DNA from: Rhodomicrobium sp. Az07
GTDB taxonomy: Bacteria; Pseudomonadota; Alphaproteobacteria; Rhizobiales; Rhodomicrobiaceae
DNA length: 64,000 nt
Reading direction: 5' to 3'
Assembly: GCF_018619475.1 (NCBI RefSeq)
Contig: NZ_JAHFZG010000003.1
Span: 62,001 to 126,000 of the forward strand
Position numbers and translations under genes: made by a program. Every line of letters begins with the position of its first letter. Position 1 is the stretch's first letter. Positions 10,016-18,993 of this stretch are shown here, piece after piece. The notes under the pieces were generated by a model that saw only the letters and a program-made list of their open reading frames with translations, was not told where the DNA came from and did no database searches.

Positions 10016-10028
10016 CGCGCAAGTGTCC

Positions 10029-11192
10029 TCATGACGCCGACGTCGCGGAAGCGGAACCGCCGCGTTTCAGGAATGACGGCAGACGCAGGCTCGGCAGCGA
10101 AATGACGGGCGCGCGGATATCGAACCGCAGCATCACGAGCCCCGCCACGATAACAGCGAGGGGTATGCCATAGATCAGGCCGAGCGCCCACGCCTTCTTG
10201 CCGACGATATTCACGCCCGCGATCCCCGCGATACGGATCGCGGCGCCAAGCGTGAACGCCGTGAACAGATTGCCGGCACGGCCCTCGCGCGTGGTTTTCG
10301 GGCGTCCGAGATACAGGACGGCGATGATGGCGAAGGCGATCGGATAAAGCGCCCCGGAGAAGCGCTCGTGGATTTCGGAGCGGAAAGACACCTTGTTATT
10401 CTTGTAGGCGACGGTTTCCGCGCTGGGAAACAGTAGCTCGCCGATATCGCGCTCGCGGGGTTTCCTTTCGCGCGGCCCCTTCTTTTCTGAAAAATCGCCG
10501 ATGTCGAAAGCGTAGCTCGTAAAGTCCACAACCTGCGCGGACGTCTTCTCGGCCTGCTGGCGAATGATCTTGCCTTCGTGAAGGATCATGGAGGCGCGCC
10601 CGCCATCCTGAATGATCTGCCCCCGCTCCGCGATGACGGTGGTCACCGACTTCGGATCGCGCTCGTCGCGCACGACGACGCCAAGAAGCTCGCCGTCGTC
10701 GCTCTTCGCGCGCATATGGAAGGTGAGGCCCGGCTCGAAGTCGGAAAACTCGCCCGGCTGGAGCACCTGCGAAAGCACGTCCGCGCGAACCTGCGAGACG
10801 GTATCGCCGAGGAGCCGCGCGGCTTTCGGCAATACGAACAGGTTCGCGGTCAAAACGCACATCGAGACGACCACGGCGAGGAACAGATAGGGCGAGAGCA
10901 GCCGCCACACCGAAGAGCCCGCGGCCGAAAGGACGATGAGTTCGCTGTCGCCGGAGAGGCGGTTGAGGCTGTGAAGCGCGGCGATCAGGAAGGCGACGGG
11001 CGCCACGGTAACGATCAGGCTTGGGATCGCGAGCGCGGTGATCTGGAGGAACAGAAGGAACGTCTGGCCTTGCGCGGTGAGAAGCTTGATCTCGCGCAGG
11101 AGCGACGTCAGCCAGACGATGAGCGTCAGCGAAACCAGGATCATGATGAGCGCCGACGCCGTCTGACGAAAGATATACCGGCTAATCAGCAT
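10029..11192 (-). CDS. lptF: LPS export ABC transporter permease LptF
   Basis: Partner permease of LptG, 387 residues, same family. It starts MLISRYIFRQ, which is characteristic of LptF, with membrane segments at about residues 10-30, 50-75 and 100-120, a periplasmic domain in the middle and three C-terminal membrane segments. It heads the lptF-lptG-lptD run and is divergent from pepA across a 240-base promoter region. A basic C-terminal tail extends past the last membrane segment. Confidence 0.93.
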   Translation of the reverse strand: MLISRYIFRQTASALIMILVSLTLIVWLTSLLREIKLLTAQGQTFLLFLQITALAIPSLIVTVAPVAFLIAALHSLNRLSGDSELIVLSAAGSSVWRLLSPYLFLAVVVSMCVLTANLFVLPKAARLLGDTVSQVRADVLSQVLQPGEFSDFEPGLTFHMRAKSDDGELLGVVVRDERDPKSVTTVIAERGQIIQDGGRASMILHEGKIIRQQAEKTSAQVVDFTSYAFDIGDFSEKKGPRERKPRERDIGELLFPSAETVAYKNNKVSFRSEIHERFSGALYPIAFAIIAVLYLGRPKTTREGRAGNLFTAFTLGAAIRIAGIAGVNIVGKKAWALGLIYGIPLAVIVAGLVMLRFDIRAPVISLPSLRLPSFLKRGGSASATSAS

Positions 11193-11434
11193 TCACGATC
11201 ACTCCACGGGCGGATCACGCTCCGGCTTCGCTCGACACACGCGCACGGTGTTGCGGCACTTGCCGGTGGCAACGAGTTCGAGCCAGCATCAGACCCTTCA
11301 CTACGCACGGGTTCATGGCGCATTTTCGGCGCGATTTCGAGCGATGTTTCGTATCGAGCCGGACTTTGCAAGTCCGCGCGTTTCCTGTACACTTTTCAAT
11401 CTCGATTTCCCGCCATCACGGTCCCGCTCACTCG

Positions 11435-12982
11435 ATGACAGAACTTCCAGCCGTTTCGTTCGCCTCGCTGCAACCGGAGCCGAAGGCCTCGACCGCGGTC
11501 TATTTCGTGACGGCGGGAGAGGATCTGCCGCCTCCGATCAAGCGGCTCGACAAGGCAAGCGCGGGCGCGATCTCGCGCGCGATCGAGGTGGCGGAATTCA
11601 AGCCTAAGCGACGGAATTTGCTGGAGATTCTCGCCCCGCACGGCCTCAAGGCGTCGCGCCTCCTCCTCGTCGGCATCGGCGACGCGAAGACGCTGACACA
11701 TCGCGACTGGATGGACCTCGGCGGCTTGGTGCGCGGAAAGCTGCCGAAGAAGGCCGCCGAAGTCGACGTTGTTTTCGCGGGCGTCGATCACCTGCCGGAA
11801 GACGCACCGCTCGGCTTTGCGGAAGGTTTCGGCCTCAGGAGCTACACCTTCAGGAAATACAAGTCGAAAGCCGCCAAGAGCACGGAAGGCGGCGAAGACG
11901 AGCACGACGAAGACCCCGCGCCGCCGAAGCTTGCGATCTTTTCCTGCTGGGGAAGCAAGCTTACGGCAAAGCTCGAACACACCGAGGCGCAGCTTTCCGG
12001 CGTGTATCTCGCGCGCGATCTGGTGAATGAACCGGCGAATATTCTGACGCCGCCCGAATTCACGGCGCGGCTGCGCGCGCTCGAAGCGCTCGGACTGACG
12101 GTCGAGGTGCTGGACGAACCGAAGCTCAAGTCGCTCGGCATGAACGCATTGCTGGCGGTGGGGCAGGGGAGTGCGCAGCCGACATCGGTGGTGGTGCTGA
12201 GGTGGAACGGCGCCGCCGGTCGCTCCGCGGACGCGGGCAATATCGTGTTTGTCGGCAAGGGCGTCTGCTTCGACTCGGGCGGCATCTCCATCAAGCCCGG
12301 CCCCGGCATGGAAGACATGAAGGGCGACATGGCTGGCGCGGCCGCGGTTGCGGGCGCGATGAGCGCCCTTGCGCTGCGCAAGGCGCCCGTGAACGCGGTC
12401 GGCATCGTCGGTCTCGTGGAGAACATGCCCAGCGGCACGGCCATGCGCCCCGGCGACATCGTTACCTCGGCCTCGGGCCAGACCATCGAGATCCTCAACA
12501 CCGACGCCGAAGGCCGCCTCGTGCTGGCGGATCTCCTGTGGTACGCACAGGAGCACCTCGAACCGAAGCTCATGATCACGCTTGCCACGCTGACGGGCGC
12601 AATCCTCGTCGCGCTCGGCAAGGAATATGCGGGGCTATTCTCGAACGACGACAAGCTCGCAAGCGAGATTACCGACGCCGGTGCAGACTCAGGCGAACTC
12701 GCGTGGCGCATGCCGCTTTCCAAGAAATACAACAAGCTGATCGACGGGAAGTTTGCCGATATCAGGAACCTCGGCGGCCGCGACGCAGGTTCCATCACCG
12801 CCGCGCAGTTCTTGCAGCGTTTCGTCCGGAACGGCACGCCCTGGGCGCACCTCGATATTGCCGGCACCGGAATGGCATCGCCGTCCACGGACATCAACCA
12901 AAGCTGGGGATCGGGCTATGGCGTGCGGCTGCTGGATCGGTTTTCGGAGAAATTCCACGAGACGTCGTCTGCCGAGAGCTAG
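11435..12982 (+). CDS. pepA: leucyl aminopeptidase (M17 family)
   Basis: Cytosolic two-metal aminopeptidase that removes N-terminal residues from peptides. The C-terminal catalytic domain shows GKGVCFDSGGISIKP (metal-binding Lys/Asp), KGDMAGAAAV and the signature NTDAEGRLVLADLL. The 515-residue reading from ATG 11435 (MTELPAVSF) gives the usual family length; a 40-residue in-frame extension upstream is not conserved-looking. A short acidic insert (EGGEDEHDED) sits in the N-terminal domain. The TAG stop overlaps the stop of an opposing IS630 remnant, so the last few codons may derive from the insertion. Confidence 0.94.
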   Translation: MTELPAVSFASLQPEPKASTAVYFVTAGEDLPPPIKRLDKASAGAISRAIEVAEFKPKRRNLLEILAPHGLKASRLLLVGIGDAKTLTHRDWMDLGGLVRGKLPKKAAEVDVVFAGVDHLPEDAPLGFAEGFGLRSYTFRKYKSKAAKSTEGGEDEHDEDPAPPKLAIFSCWGSKLTAKLEHTEAQLSGVYLARDLVNEPANILTPPEFTARLRALEALGLTVEVLDEPKLKSLGMNALLAVGQGSAQPTSVVVLRWNGAAGRSADAGNIVFVGKGVCFDSGGISIKPGPGMEDMKGDMAGAAAVAGAMSALALRKAPVNAVGIVGLVENMPSGTAMRPGDIVTSASGQTIEILNTDAEGRLVLADLLWYAQEHLEPKLMITLATLTGAILVALGKEYAGLFSNDDKLASEITDAGADSGELAWRMPLSKKYNKLIDGKFADIRNLGGRDAGSITAAQFLQRFVRNGTPWAHLDIAGTGMASPSTDINQSWGSGYGVRLLDRFSEKFHETSSAES

Positions 12983-13118
12983 TGCATCGAATCTAACGCT
13001 TGGCGCCCGCGCCTGACGGCGGCGATGATTTTGTCGGGATCGGCGACCCATTGGAAGGGCTTGGGCTTGGCCTGAGCGGCGGGGTCGTCGAGGCAGCGAT
13101 TGATTGCGGCCTGGAGGT
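12979..13118 (-). pseudogene. IS630-family transposase, C-terminal remnant
   Basis: Reading the minus strand in the frame that stops at 12979, the last 46 or so codons give a typical IS630 transposase end: LQAAINRCL, then KPKPFQWVADPDKIIAAV, then RRGRQALDSMH and stop. No upstream DDE catalytic domain or start codon is found in this frame, so it is a 3' fragment. Its stop codon overlaps the pepA stop by two bases. I see no clear terminal inverted repeat pair. Confidence 0.85.
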
Positions 13119-13252
13119 CAGGGGGTGACGCCGGTTTGCATGCCGCTGACTCGCACGCCGTCTGCGGCCAGGGAATGCCTCGAGAATCAAAGGTCAGGGG
13201 CGAACCACAAGAAGCGACTACTCGCGCGCGTTCATGACCCGATATCGGCCTA

Positions 13253-13780
13253 CTAACCTTTCATGATCTTCTCGAAACGGAATCCCTCGTCAGCGCCCGG
13301 GAATTCGCTCGAATTCGGCCCGTGTGGATCTAGGTGGCGGTCGTTGAAGAATTCGACAATCTTGAAACCACACTTGTTCACGTAGAAGTGGATGTTCCTT
13401 TTTTCGAAATATGGCGTGTGCGTATGCCAGACGAGCGTCTCCGGGTAGCGGCGCTCGATGGCCTCCCAAGCCAAGTACCCAAGACCACGCCCGTGTTTCT
13501 CTGGGCAAAGGAAGAAGAGCCCGAGCGAATTGTGCTTAGTCTCTTCATTGATCGACAGGACGGCCCCTCCTATCGGCCGATGATCGAATTGGATGCGGAG
13601 CACCACGGCGTCTGGCGCGCCCATGGCGGCGTCGAGATCGGCGTCAGACGGAATAGGGCCATCCGGCAGTTGGCCGTATTCATCAACCACGGCCACAGCG
13701 AATGCTGTCTGAAGCTCGCTTTTGAAGCTCGGAAAGTCGCCGACTTCGGTTTCGACGAGAGTGATGCGTTTGTGAATCAT
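13253..13780 (-). CDS. GNAT-family N-acetyltransferase
   Basis: A 175-residue protein with the acetyl-CoA-binding GNAT core: a beta-strand pair (GGAVLSINEE, SLGLFFLCPE) followed by the pyrophosphate-binding loop KHGRGLGYLAWEAIERR and a C-terminal strand with FYVNKCGFKIVEFF. Substrate unknown. ATG 13780 (MIHKRITL) is chosen; an upstream in-frame ATG at 13813 adds 11 residues. Base composition is less GC-rich than the neighbours and it lies beside an IS630 remnant, which suggests acquisition by transfer. Confidence 0.82.
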   Translation of the reverse strand: MIHKRITLVETEVGDFPSFKSELQTAFAVAVVDEYGQLPDGPIPSDADLDAAMGAPDAVVLRIQFDHRPIGGAVLSINEETKHNSLGLFFLCPEKHGRGLGYLAWEAIERRYPETLVWHTHTPYFEKRNIHFYVNKCGFKIVEFFNDRHLDPHGPNSSEFPGADEGFRFEKIMKG

Positions 13781-14898
13781 TCCCCATTCGTAGCTAAACA
13801 ATGCGGCGGTCATTATGGCGGTCAGATGTCGGAGTCGGGCCGATGGCGGCTGACGGTCGGCTTATGGAAACTGTCTATCCGACCCGCTCCGTGTGATTCG
13901 CATAAGATGCATTATGGAAAGTTTAGCGGCGCGGCCCCGGCGGGCCTGTTCGTCGACCGGGCGGCAAATTCGCCGTGACAGCCTCAGCGGCTGCGGGGTC
14001 ACCCTCGCGGCGTCTGTGGCGTGCATGTTTAGGCTGAGTTGGGACGCGACTCGAAACGGCGCGTGACGAGGCGCCCAAGTTCGCCATCTGTTCCAGCCCG
14101 CGATCTCGATAGTCTCCACGAGCGTCAGCGAAACTTTTGCTCCGATTGACTTTTCCCGGCGACCGCGCTGCGAAATAGGGTGTCAATAGAACGGCGCGAA
14201 GTTCATTAAAATGCGCCCGAAGAACTCCGCAGACAGAACTTTTCGAGAACTCCGCCACACCACGGGGACAAACGCCACCATCCGCGTTTCGGCAATCCGA
14301 AAAACGGGCGCAAAACCTCCCTTATCGTTCGAACCATCTCTGGCGACGATTGCCGGGACGAAATCAATTGTTTGGCGTGGGCTCCGCAAGCCGGACCTTC
14401 GCGGTCAAAAACCCGGCGCTGACGCGGCTCGGGCGGCGGGCAAGGAACGAACGGCGAACGCGAGAAAGCGGGCGGTCCATTTCCTTTGCCGCCAAGGGGG
14501 GCCGATGGCGAAAGGACCGAAGAAAAAGCGGGCTGGAGAGGTTTGCGGCCCGGCTATCCGTAAGGATACGGGAGCGCGCAAGGCGGCGTTCAGGCGCCGG
14601 GGATGGCGACGCGTTCGGATGAGCGCCACGATATGCGCCGCGTCGACAATCAATATGACCGCAACCTGATCGTCCAGGGCGCCTGTCGGCGACGGGACGA
14701 CAGGGCTTGGCGATACAAGTCGCAAGGAAGCCGTCGGCGCGGCAAAAAGCGCCCGCCAGCGCGTGACCGCCCGGTAAAAAAAGCGGAAGATGGTTGCGAC
14801 GAGCCGCATGACGCGTCCTTGCACGGCCTTTGCCGAAGGATATAAACCCTAGGGTGATTTGGTCTTGACCGTCAATCGCTCTTGAGCGCGGAGGAAGC
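13781..14898. other. about 1.1 kb without a confident gene
   Basis: Several open frames run through this stretch on both strands, but none has convincing composition or a recognisable protein. The best is a minus-strand frame starting at 14809 with AAGGA six bases upstream, encoding an Arg-rich, low-complexity product with no known domain. Together with the IS630 fragment and the GNAT gene it looks like a decayed insertion region between pepA and mazG. The mazG promoter lies at its right end. Confidence 0.5.
14819..14846 (+). promoter_or_regulatory. sigma70-type promoter for mazG
   Basis: TTGCAC and TATAAA are separated by 16 bases, with the -10 about 50 bases before the GTG start of mazG. 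Both boxes are close to consensus, and no other gene starts in between. Confidence 0.55.
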
Positions 14899-15828
14899 GT
14901 GACGAACGAATCGGAAACGCAGGCGAATGAGGACGCGCAGGACGCGTTTTCTGCCGAAGCGCAGCTTTTGCGGCTCATTGCGATCATGGCGCGCCTTCGC
15001 GATCCCGAGAGCGGCTGCCCGTGGGACGTGAAGCAGTGCTTCGCCACGATCGCGCCTTACACGATCGAGGAAGCCTATGAGGTGGCGGACGCCATCGAGC
15101 GCGGCGACATGGACGACCTCAAGGACGAACTGGGCGACCTCTTGTTGCAGGTGGTCTTTCATGCGCGCATGGCCGAGGAGGCCGGGCATTTCGCCTTCGC
15201 CGATGTTGCACGCTCGATCAGCGAGAAGCTCATCCGCCGTCATCCGCATGTTTTCGAAGGCACCGGCGGCGACGCGAAGGCGACTTTGAACGCGAAGGCG
15301 ACTTTAAACGCAAAGGCGACTTGGGACGCCATCAAGGCCGAGGAACGCAAGGCGAAGGCCGTTCGGCGGGGAACGGCCGACGCAGCGGCGGCGGAGTCGG
15401 CGACGCGCGATCTGTTCGACGGTATCGGCGCGGGCCTTCCCGCACTCCTTCGCAGCTTGAAGTTGCAGGACCGCGCGGCCCGCGTCGGCTTCGACTGGCC
15501 GACTGTCGCGCCCGTGCTCGACAAGGTCGACGAAGAGCTAGCGGAGCTTCGCGCGGAAGTCGCGGCAGCCCCCGGCCCCGAAACCGACAAGCGTCGCTTC
15601 GAGGAATTCGGCGACCTCATGTTCGTCGTCGTCAATCTCGGGCGCCGGCTCGATATCGACCCCGAGGCGGCGCTGCGCTCGGCCAACACGAAGTTCGTTC
15701 GGCGCATGGGCGAGGTCGTGAAGGGCGCGGCGGAGGAAGGCCGCAAGCTCGAAGACATGCGCCTCGACGAAATGGGCGTTTACTGGGATCGGGCCAAGGC
15801 GATCGAGCGCGAACAAGGCGGGAAATAA
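14899..15828 (+). CDS. mazG: nucleoside triphosphate pyrophosphohydrolase MazG
   Basis: Hydrolyses (d)NTPs to the monophosphate and pyrophosphate, a housecleaning and stress-signal-lowering role. The 309-residue protein has two MazG domains. The first carries CPWDVKQ, the metal-binding TIEEAYEVADAIE and LKDELGDLLLQVVFH; the second is weaker, with EFGDLMFVVVNLGRRLDIDPEAALR. The start is GTG with GGAGGAAG immediately upstream. Between the domains is an in-frame triplication of a 6-residue unit (KATLNA, KATLNA, KATWDA) that leaves the frame intact. Confidence 0.95.
   Translation: MTNESETQANEDAQDAFSAEAQLLRLIAIMARLRDPESGCPWDVKQCFATIAPYTIEEAYEVADAIERGDMDDLKDELGDLLLQVVFHARMAEEAGHFAFADVARSISEKLIRRHPHVFEGTGGDAKATLNAKATLNAKATWDAIKAEERKAKAVRRGTADAAAAESATRDLFDGIGAGLPALLRSLKLQDRAARVGFDWPTVAPVLDKVDEELAELRAEVAAAPGPETDKRRFEEFGDLMFVVVNLGRRLDIDPEAALRSANTKFVRRMGEVVKGAAEEGRKLEDMRLDEMGVYWDRAKAIEREQGGK
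15274..15327 (+). repeat. three tandem 18-bp units inside mazG
   Basis: Three consecutive 18-base units of the form GCGAAGGCGACTTTGAAC, the second with one change and the third with a few. The unit length is a multiple of three, so each encodes six residues, lengthening the linker between the MazG domains. It probably arose by slippage. Confidence 0.9.
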
Positions 15829-15908
15829 CCGGCTCGCCCTGAGTATCTGGCGGACACCCGTCGGCCGAACAAGCTTGATTATGAGGCTCAGGCAATCATC
15901 CGGACTGA

Positions 15909-16397
15909 TCAGGGTGATCGTCTGAGGCTTGCGCTGATAGTCCCGTCGCTCTCAAGAATAAGGGTCTCCACATCGGAGATTTGTCTTCCGCCCGAGGAGC
16001 GGACCGCGCTCAACGCTTCATCCTCGGTTATTCGCGCCTGCCTCATTGCGGCTTCGCAGAAAGCGCCGTGTCTTGCCAACAGCGTCGGTTCGGACCGGAC
16101 GAGCCTTGCAAATCGTGGCGACCGCACCGAGAGGGAGGCGACCAAAAATTGCAGGAAGATCAATAAGGCCAATGCAGTCGCACCTTCAGCCAAGGCAACC
16201 GATTTCTGCAAGAGTACGGTGGCAAGCGTGGAGCCAAGAGCGACGGTGACAACCAGATCGAATGCGTTCAGCTTCGCGAGGGTGCGCTTGCCCGATATCC
16301 GCAGAAAGAGAACGAGAGCGGCGTAGGCCAATGCGCCGACGATTATCGTGCGGGCGATCCCCTCCCAGTCCCGAAAAAACATCTCTCCCCAGTTCAT
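15909..16397 (-). CDS. DUF421 (YetF/YcaP-type) membrane protein
   Basis: A 162-residue inner-membrane protein with two or three N-terminal membrane segments (TIIVGALAYAALVLFLRI, LVVTVALGSTLATVL, ATALALLIFLQFLVA) and the DUF421 block ISGKRTLAKLNAFD at about residues 35-50. A cytoplasmic domain follows, containing ITEDEALSAVRSSG and VETLILESDGTIS. Function unknown in the family. ATG 16397 is chosen because the product then starts with NWGEMFF; an ATG at 16421 adds eight basic residues. Confidence 0.88.
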   Translation of the reverse strand: MNWGEMFFRDWEGIARTIIVGALAYAALVLFLRISGKRTLAKLNAFDLVVTVALGSTLATVLLQKSVALAEGATALALLIFLQFLVASLSVRSPRFARLVRSEPTLLARHGAFCEAAMRQARITEDEALSAVRSSGGRQISDVETLILESDGTISASLRRSP

Positions 16398-16640
16398 GCC
16401 TTTGTTCGCTCGTTTGCGCAAGTGCAGCGCCGGTGGCGCGCCTGCCGCTCATTATCAGGGAAACCTTCTGAACCCAGGTTAAGATCGCGGTACGAGATCA
16501 CGAGAAAATGGCAGGCAGCCAGAAACGGCGGACGAGGGCTTCAGCCCCCTCCACCGGTTGAAATAGGCCGGCTCTGTATTCGTTCCCAGGATGCGGAACC
16601 ATGCGTGAGCCGGAGCGGGCAAACTCCGCCGCGCCTTGCC

Positions 16641-18404
16641 TCAATGCGGCTTCGCGCCCTCCTCCGCCTTCAGTTCCTTCTTCGAGAGCTTGCCGATCAG
16701 CGTCTTCGGCAGTTCGGCGCGGAACTCGATATCGGCGGGCAGTTCGATCTTCGAGATGCGCTCCTTGAGGTAGGCGAGCATTTCTTCCTTCGTCACCTTC
16801 TCGCCTTCGCGCAGCTTGACGAAAGCCTTCGGCGCCTCGCCGCGATATTTGTCAGCGACGCCGATCACCGTGACCTCATCCACCGCCGGGTGCTCGTAGA
16901 TCGCCTCCTCGATGCGCCTCGGATAGACATTGAAACCGGAGCAGATGATCAGATCCTTGATGCGGTCGACGATGTAGGTGAAGCCGTCCTCGTCCATATA
17001 AGCCACGTCGCCGGTGCGGAAGAAGTCGCCGACGAATGTGTCGGCCGTTTCCTTCGGCTTGTTCCAGTAGCCTTTCATCACCTGCGGGCCACGGATACAG
17101 ATCTCGCCCTTCTCACCGAGCGGCACTTCTTCTTTCGGATCGCCCAGCTTTCTGAGCGACATTTCCGTGCCCGGCACCGGCAGGCCGATGGAGCACTCCT
17201 TTTTCGGGCCCGCAAGCGGGTTGATGTGCGAGACCGGCGACGTTTCCGAAAGGCCATAGCCTTCGACAAGACCGCATCCGGAGACGCGCTCGAAGTCGCG
17301 GCGCACTTCAAGCGGAAGCGCCGCGCCGCCCGAGATGCAGAACTTAAGCGACGACAGGTTGTGAGTCTTGATGTCCGGCACCTTCGCCATGGCGTTGAAA
17401 AGCGTCGGCACGCCCGCCATGATGGTCGGCTTCGTCTGGTCGATGGTCTTCAGCGCGAGCTTCAACTCGAAGCGCGGCAGCATGATCATCTGCGCGCCCT
17501 TGAGGATCGCGAAATTCATCAGGCCCGTCATCGCAAACGAATGGAAGAACGGGATCACGCAGAAAAAGCGCTCCTCGCCGGGGATCGCGAGCCCCGGGAA
17601 CCAGGCCGCCGCCTGCTGCACGTTGATGGACAGGTTCGCATGCGTGAGCATCGCGCCTTTCGGTGTGCCCGTCGTGCCGCCCGTGTATTGCAGCGCGGCC
17701 ACAGCGTTCACATCGATGGCGCGGCGGTCGTAATGGCCGTCGTTGTTCAATAAATCCTGCGCGCTGACGAGGCCCTTTCCGGGCGTCCACTTCGCGAGAT
17801 CCTTGCCCTTGAACAGGCCGAAGAGGAACCCCTTCAGCCCCGGCAGCATCTTCTTGAACGGCGCCACGACGACGGTTTCGAGCGTGCCATTATCGACGAG
17901 CGCTTTCGCCTTCGGAAGCGTGGCCGCGAGATCCGCCGTCACAACGATTTTCGCGCCCGCGTCCTTCACCTGATAGGCGAGTTCCGGCACGGTATAGAGC
18001 GGGTTGAGGCTCACGACGGTGCCGCCCGCCTTGAGCGTCGCATAATAGAAGATGACGAAAGCCGGGCAGTTCGGAAACAGAAGCCCGACGCGGGTGCCTT
18101 CGCGCACGCCGAGGCTTTGCAGCCCTTTCGTCGCGCGATCCACGGCCGCGCCGAGTTCGGCATAGGTCATCGTCTTGCCGAAGAACCACGAAGCGGGCTT
18201 GTCGGGAAAGCGCGCCACCGTCTCTTCGAGCGTCACCGGCAGCGGTTTCGGCTCGAAAGCCTGAAACCAGTCGATCCCAGGCGGATAGGACCTCAGCCAC
18301 GGACGGGACGCCGCCGCCGTACCCGCTTGAGCTTCCTTGCCGTTCGTCTCCAAGACATGCGGTTGATCGTGCCCGTCCATTCCCGTTTCCATCCCTGACA
18401 ACAT
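16641..18404 (-). CDS. fadD: long-chain fatty-acid--CoA ligase
   Basis: Activates fatty acids to acyl-CoA through an acyl-adenylate. The AMP-binding signature is YTGGTTGTPKGAMLTH, with the further motifs GYGLSETSP, RTGDVAYMDEDGF and the C-terminal lysine motif PKTLIGKLSKKEL. About 590 residues, normal for FadD. The exact start is uncertain: 18440, 18404 and 18392 are all in frame with weak ribosome sites. It is divergent from an ACP-ketosynthase pair, which hints that this ligase might feed a dedicated acyl-ACP pathway rather than only beta-oxidation. Confidence 0.94.
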   Translation of the reverse strand: MLSGMETGMDGHDQPHVLETNGKEAQAGTAAASRPWLRSYPPGIDWFQAFEPKPLPVTLEETVARFPDKPASWFFGKTMTYAELGAAVDRATKGLQSLGVREGTRVGLLFPNCPAFVIFYYATLKAGGTVVSLNPLYTVPELAYQVKDAGAKIVVTADLAATLPKAKALVDNGTLETVVVAPFKKMLPGLKGFLFGLFKGKDLAKWTPGKGLVSAQDLLNNDGHYDRRAIDVNAVAALQYTGGTTGTPKGAMLTHANLSINVQQAAAWFPGLAIPGEERFFCVIPFFHSFAMTGLMNFAILKGAQMIMLPRFELKLALKTIDQTKPTIMAGVPTLFNAMAKVPDIKTHNLSSLKFCISGGAALPLEVRRDFERVSGCGLVEGYGLSETSPVSHINPLAGPKKECSIGLPVPGTEMSLRKLGDPKEEVPLGEKGEICIRGPQVMKGYWNKPKETADTFVGDFFRTGDVAYMDEDGFTYIVDRIKDLIICSGFNVYPRRIEEAIYEHPAVDEVTVIGVADKYRGEAPKAFVKLREGEKVTKEEMLAYLKERISKIELPADIEFRAELPKTLIGKLSKKELKAEEGAKPH

Positions 18405-18662
18405 GCGTTTTTCTTGTTTTTTCGACGAGTACGGTATCATCTAAGTAAACAGGCCGAAATGCCTACCAACGGCGAAGGTTCACCTCTGCGACAACGAGGA
18501 CGCGCCCCGACCGCTGCGCGGGAATTGCTCACATTTCCCCAGCCCGGGCGGCGTCCTTGGCGAGTTCGCTGGACTTGGCACCGGATTGCCGCTAATCGTT
18601 CCCGACGCGCCATAAGGAATCGAAACCGCAGCATGAATTGCGGTTCCGCCAGGGAGCCTCGA

Positions 18663-18932
18663 ATGGACGACGTCGCCGAAAAGATCATTGCGATCCTGCG
18701 CAAGAACATGCGCCATCCTGAGAAAGAGATAGCCCTCGATACCAAGCTGGCCGATCTTGAAATCGAGTCGCTGGATCTCGCGGTTATCGTTTTCGATATC
18801 GAGGATACCTTCGGCATTCAGATCCCCTACAACGCCAACGAAGAAATGGCCGATTTCGCCACCGTCGGCTCCGTAGTCGACAAGGTCACGACCGTGCTCG
18901 TATCGCAAAATGCGTCAGGCGCGGCGGCTTGA
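18663..18932 (+). CDS. acyl carrier protein (specialised)
   Basis: An 89-residue acidic protein of the ACP fold. The phosphopantetheine-bearing serine is S36 in LEIESLDL, where the usual DSL is replaced by ESL. ACPs of this divergent kind serve specialised pathways (AcpXL, NodF) as well as housekeeping synthesis. The true start is ATG 18663, just after AGGGAGCC; longer readings upstream are not ACP-like. It is followed 61 bases later by a ketosynthase, so the two probably act together. The absence of fabD, fabG and fabZ nearby argues against this being the housekeeping acpP. Confidence 0.88.
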   Translation: MDDVAEKIIAILRKNMRHPEKEIALDTKLADLEIESLDLAVIVFDIEDTFGIQIPYNANEEMADFATVGSVVDKVTTVLVSQNASGAAA

Positions 18933-18993
18933 CGGCCCGCGCGGCCGATCGTGACCGCGCTCCCGCCCATCTGTCGGTACTGGGGAGTCCTGA

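Noticed and set aside
14405-14809. Minus-strand reading frame with AAGGA six bases upstream of its ATG
   Set aside because: Arg-rich and low-complexity, no domain recognised; its start region overlaps a good plus-strand mazG promoter.
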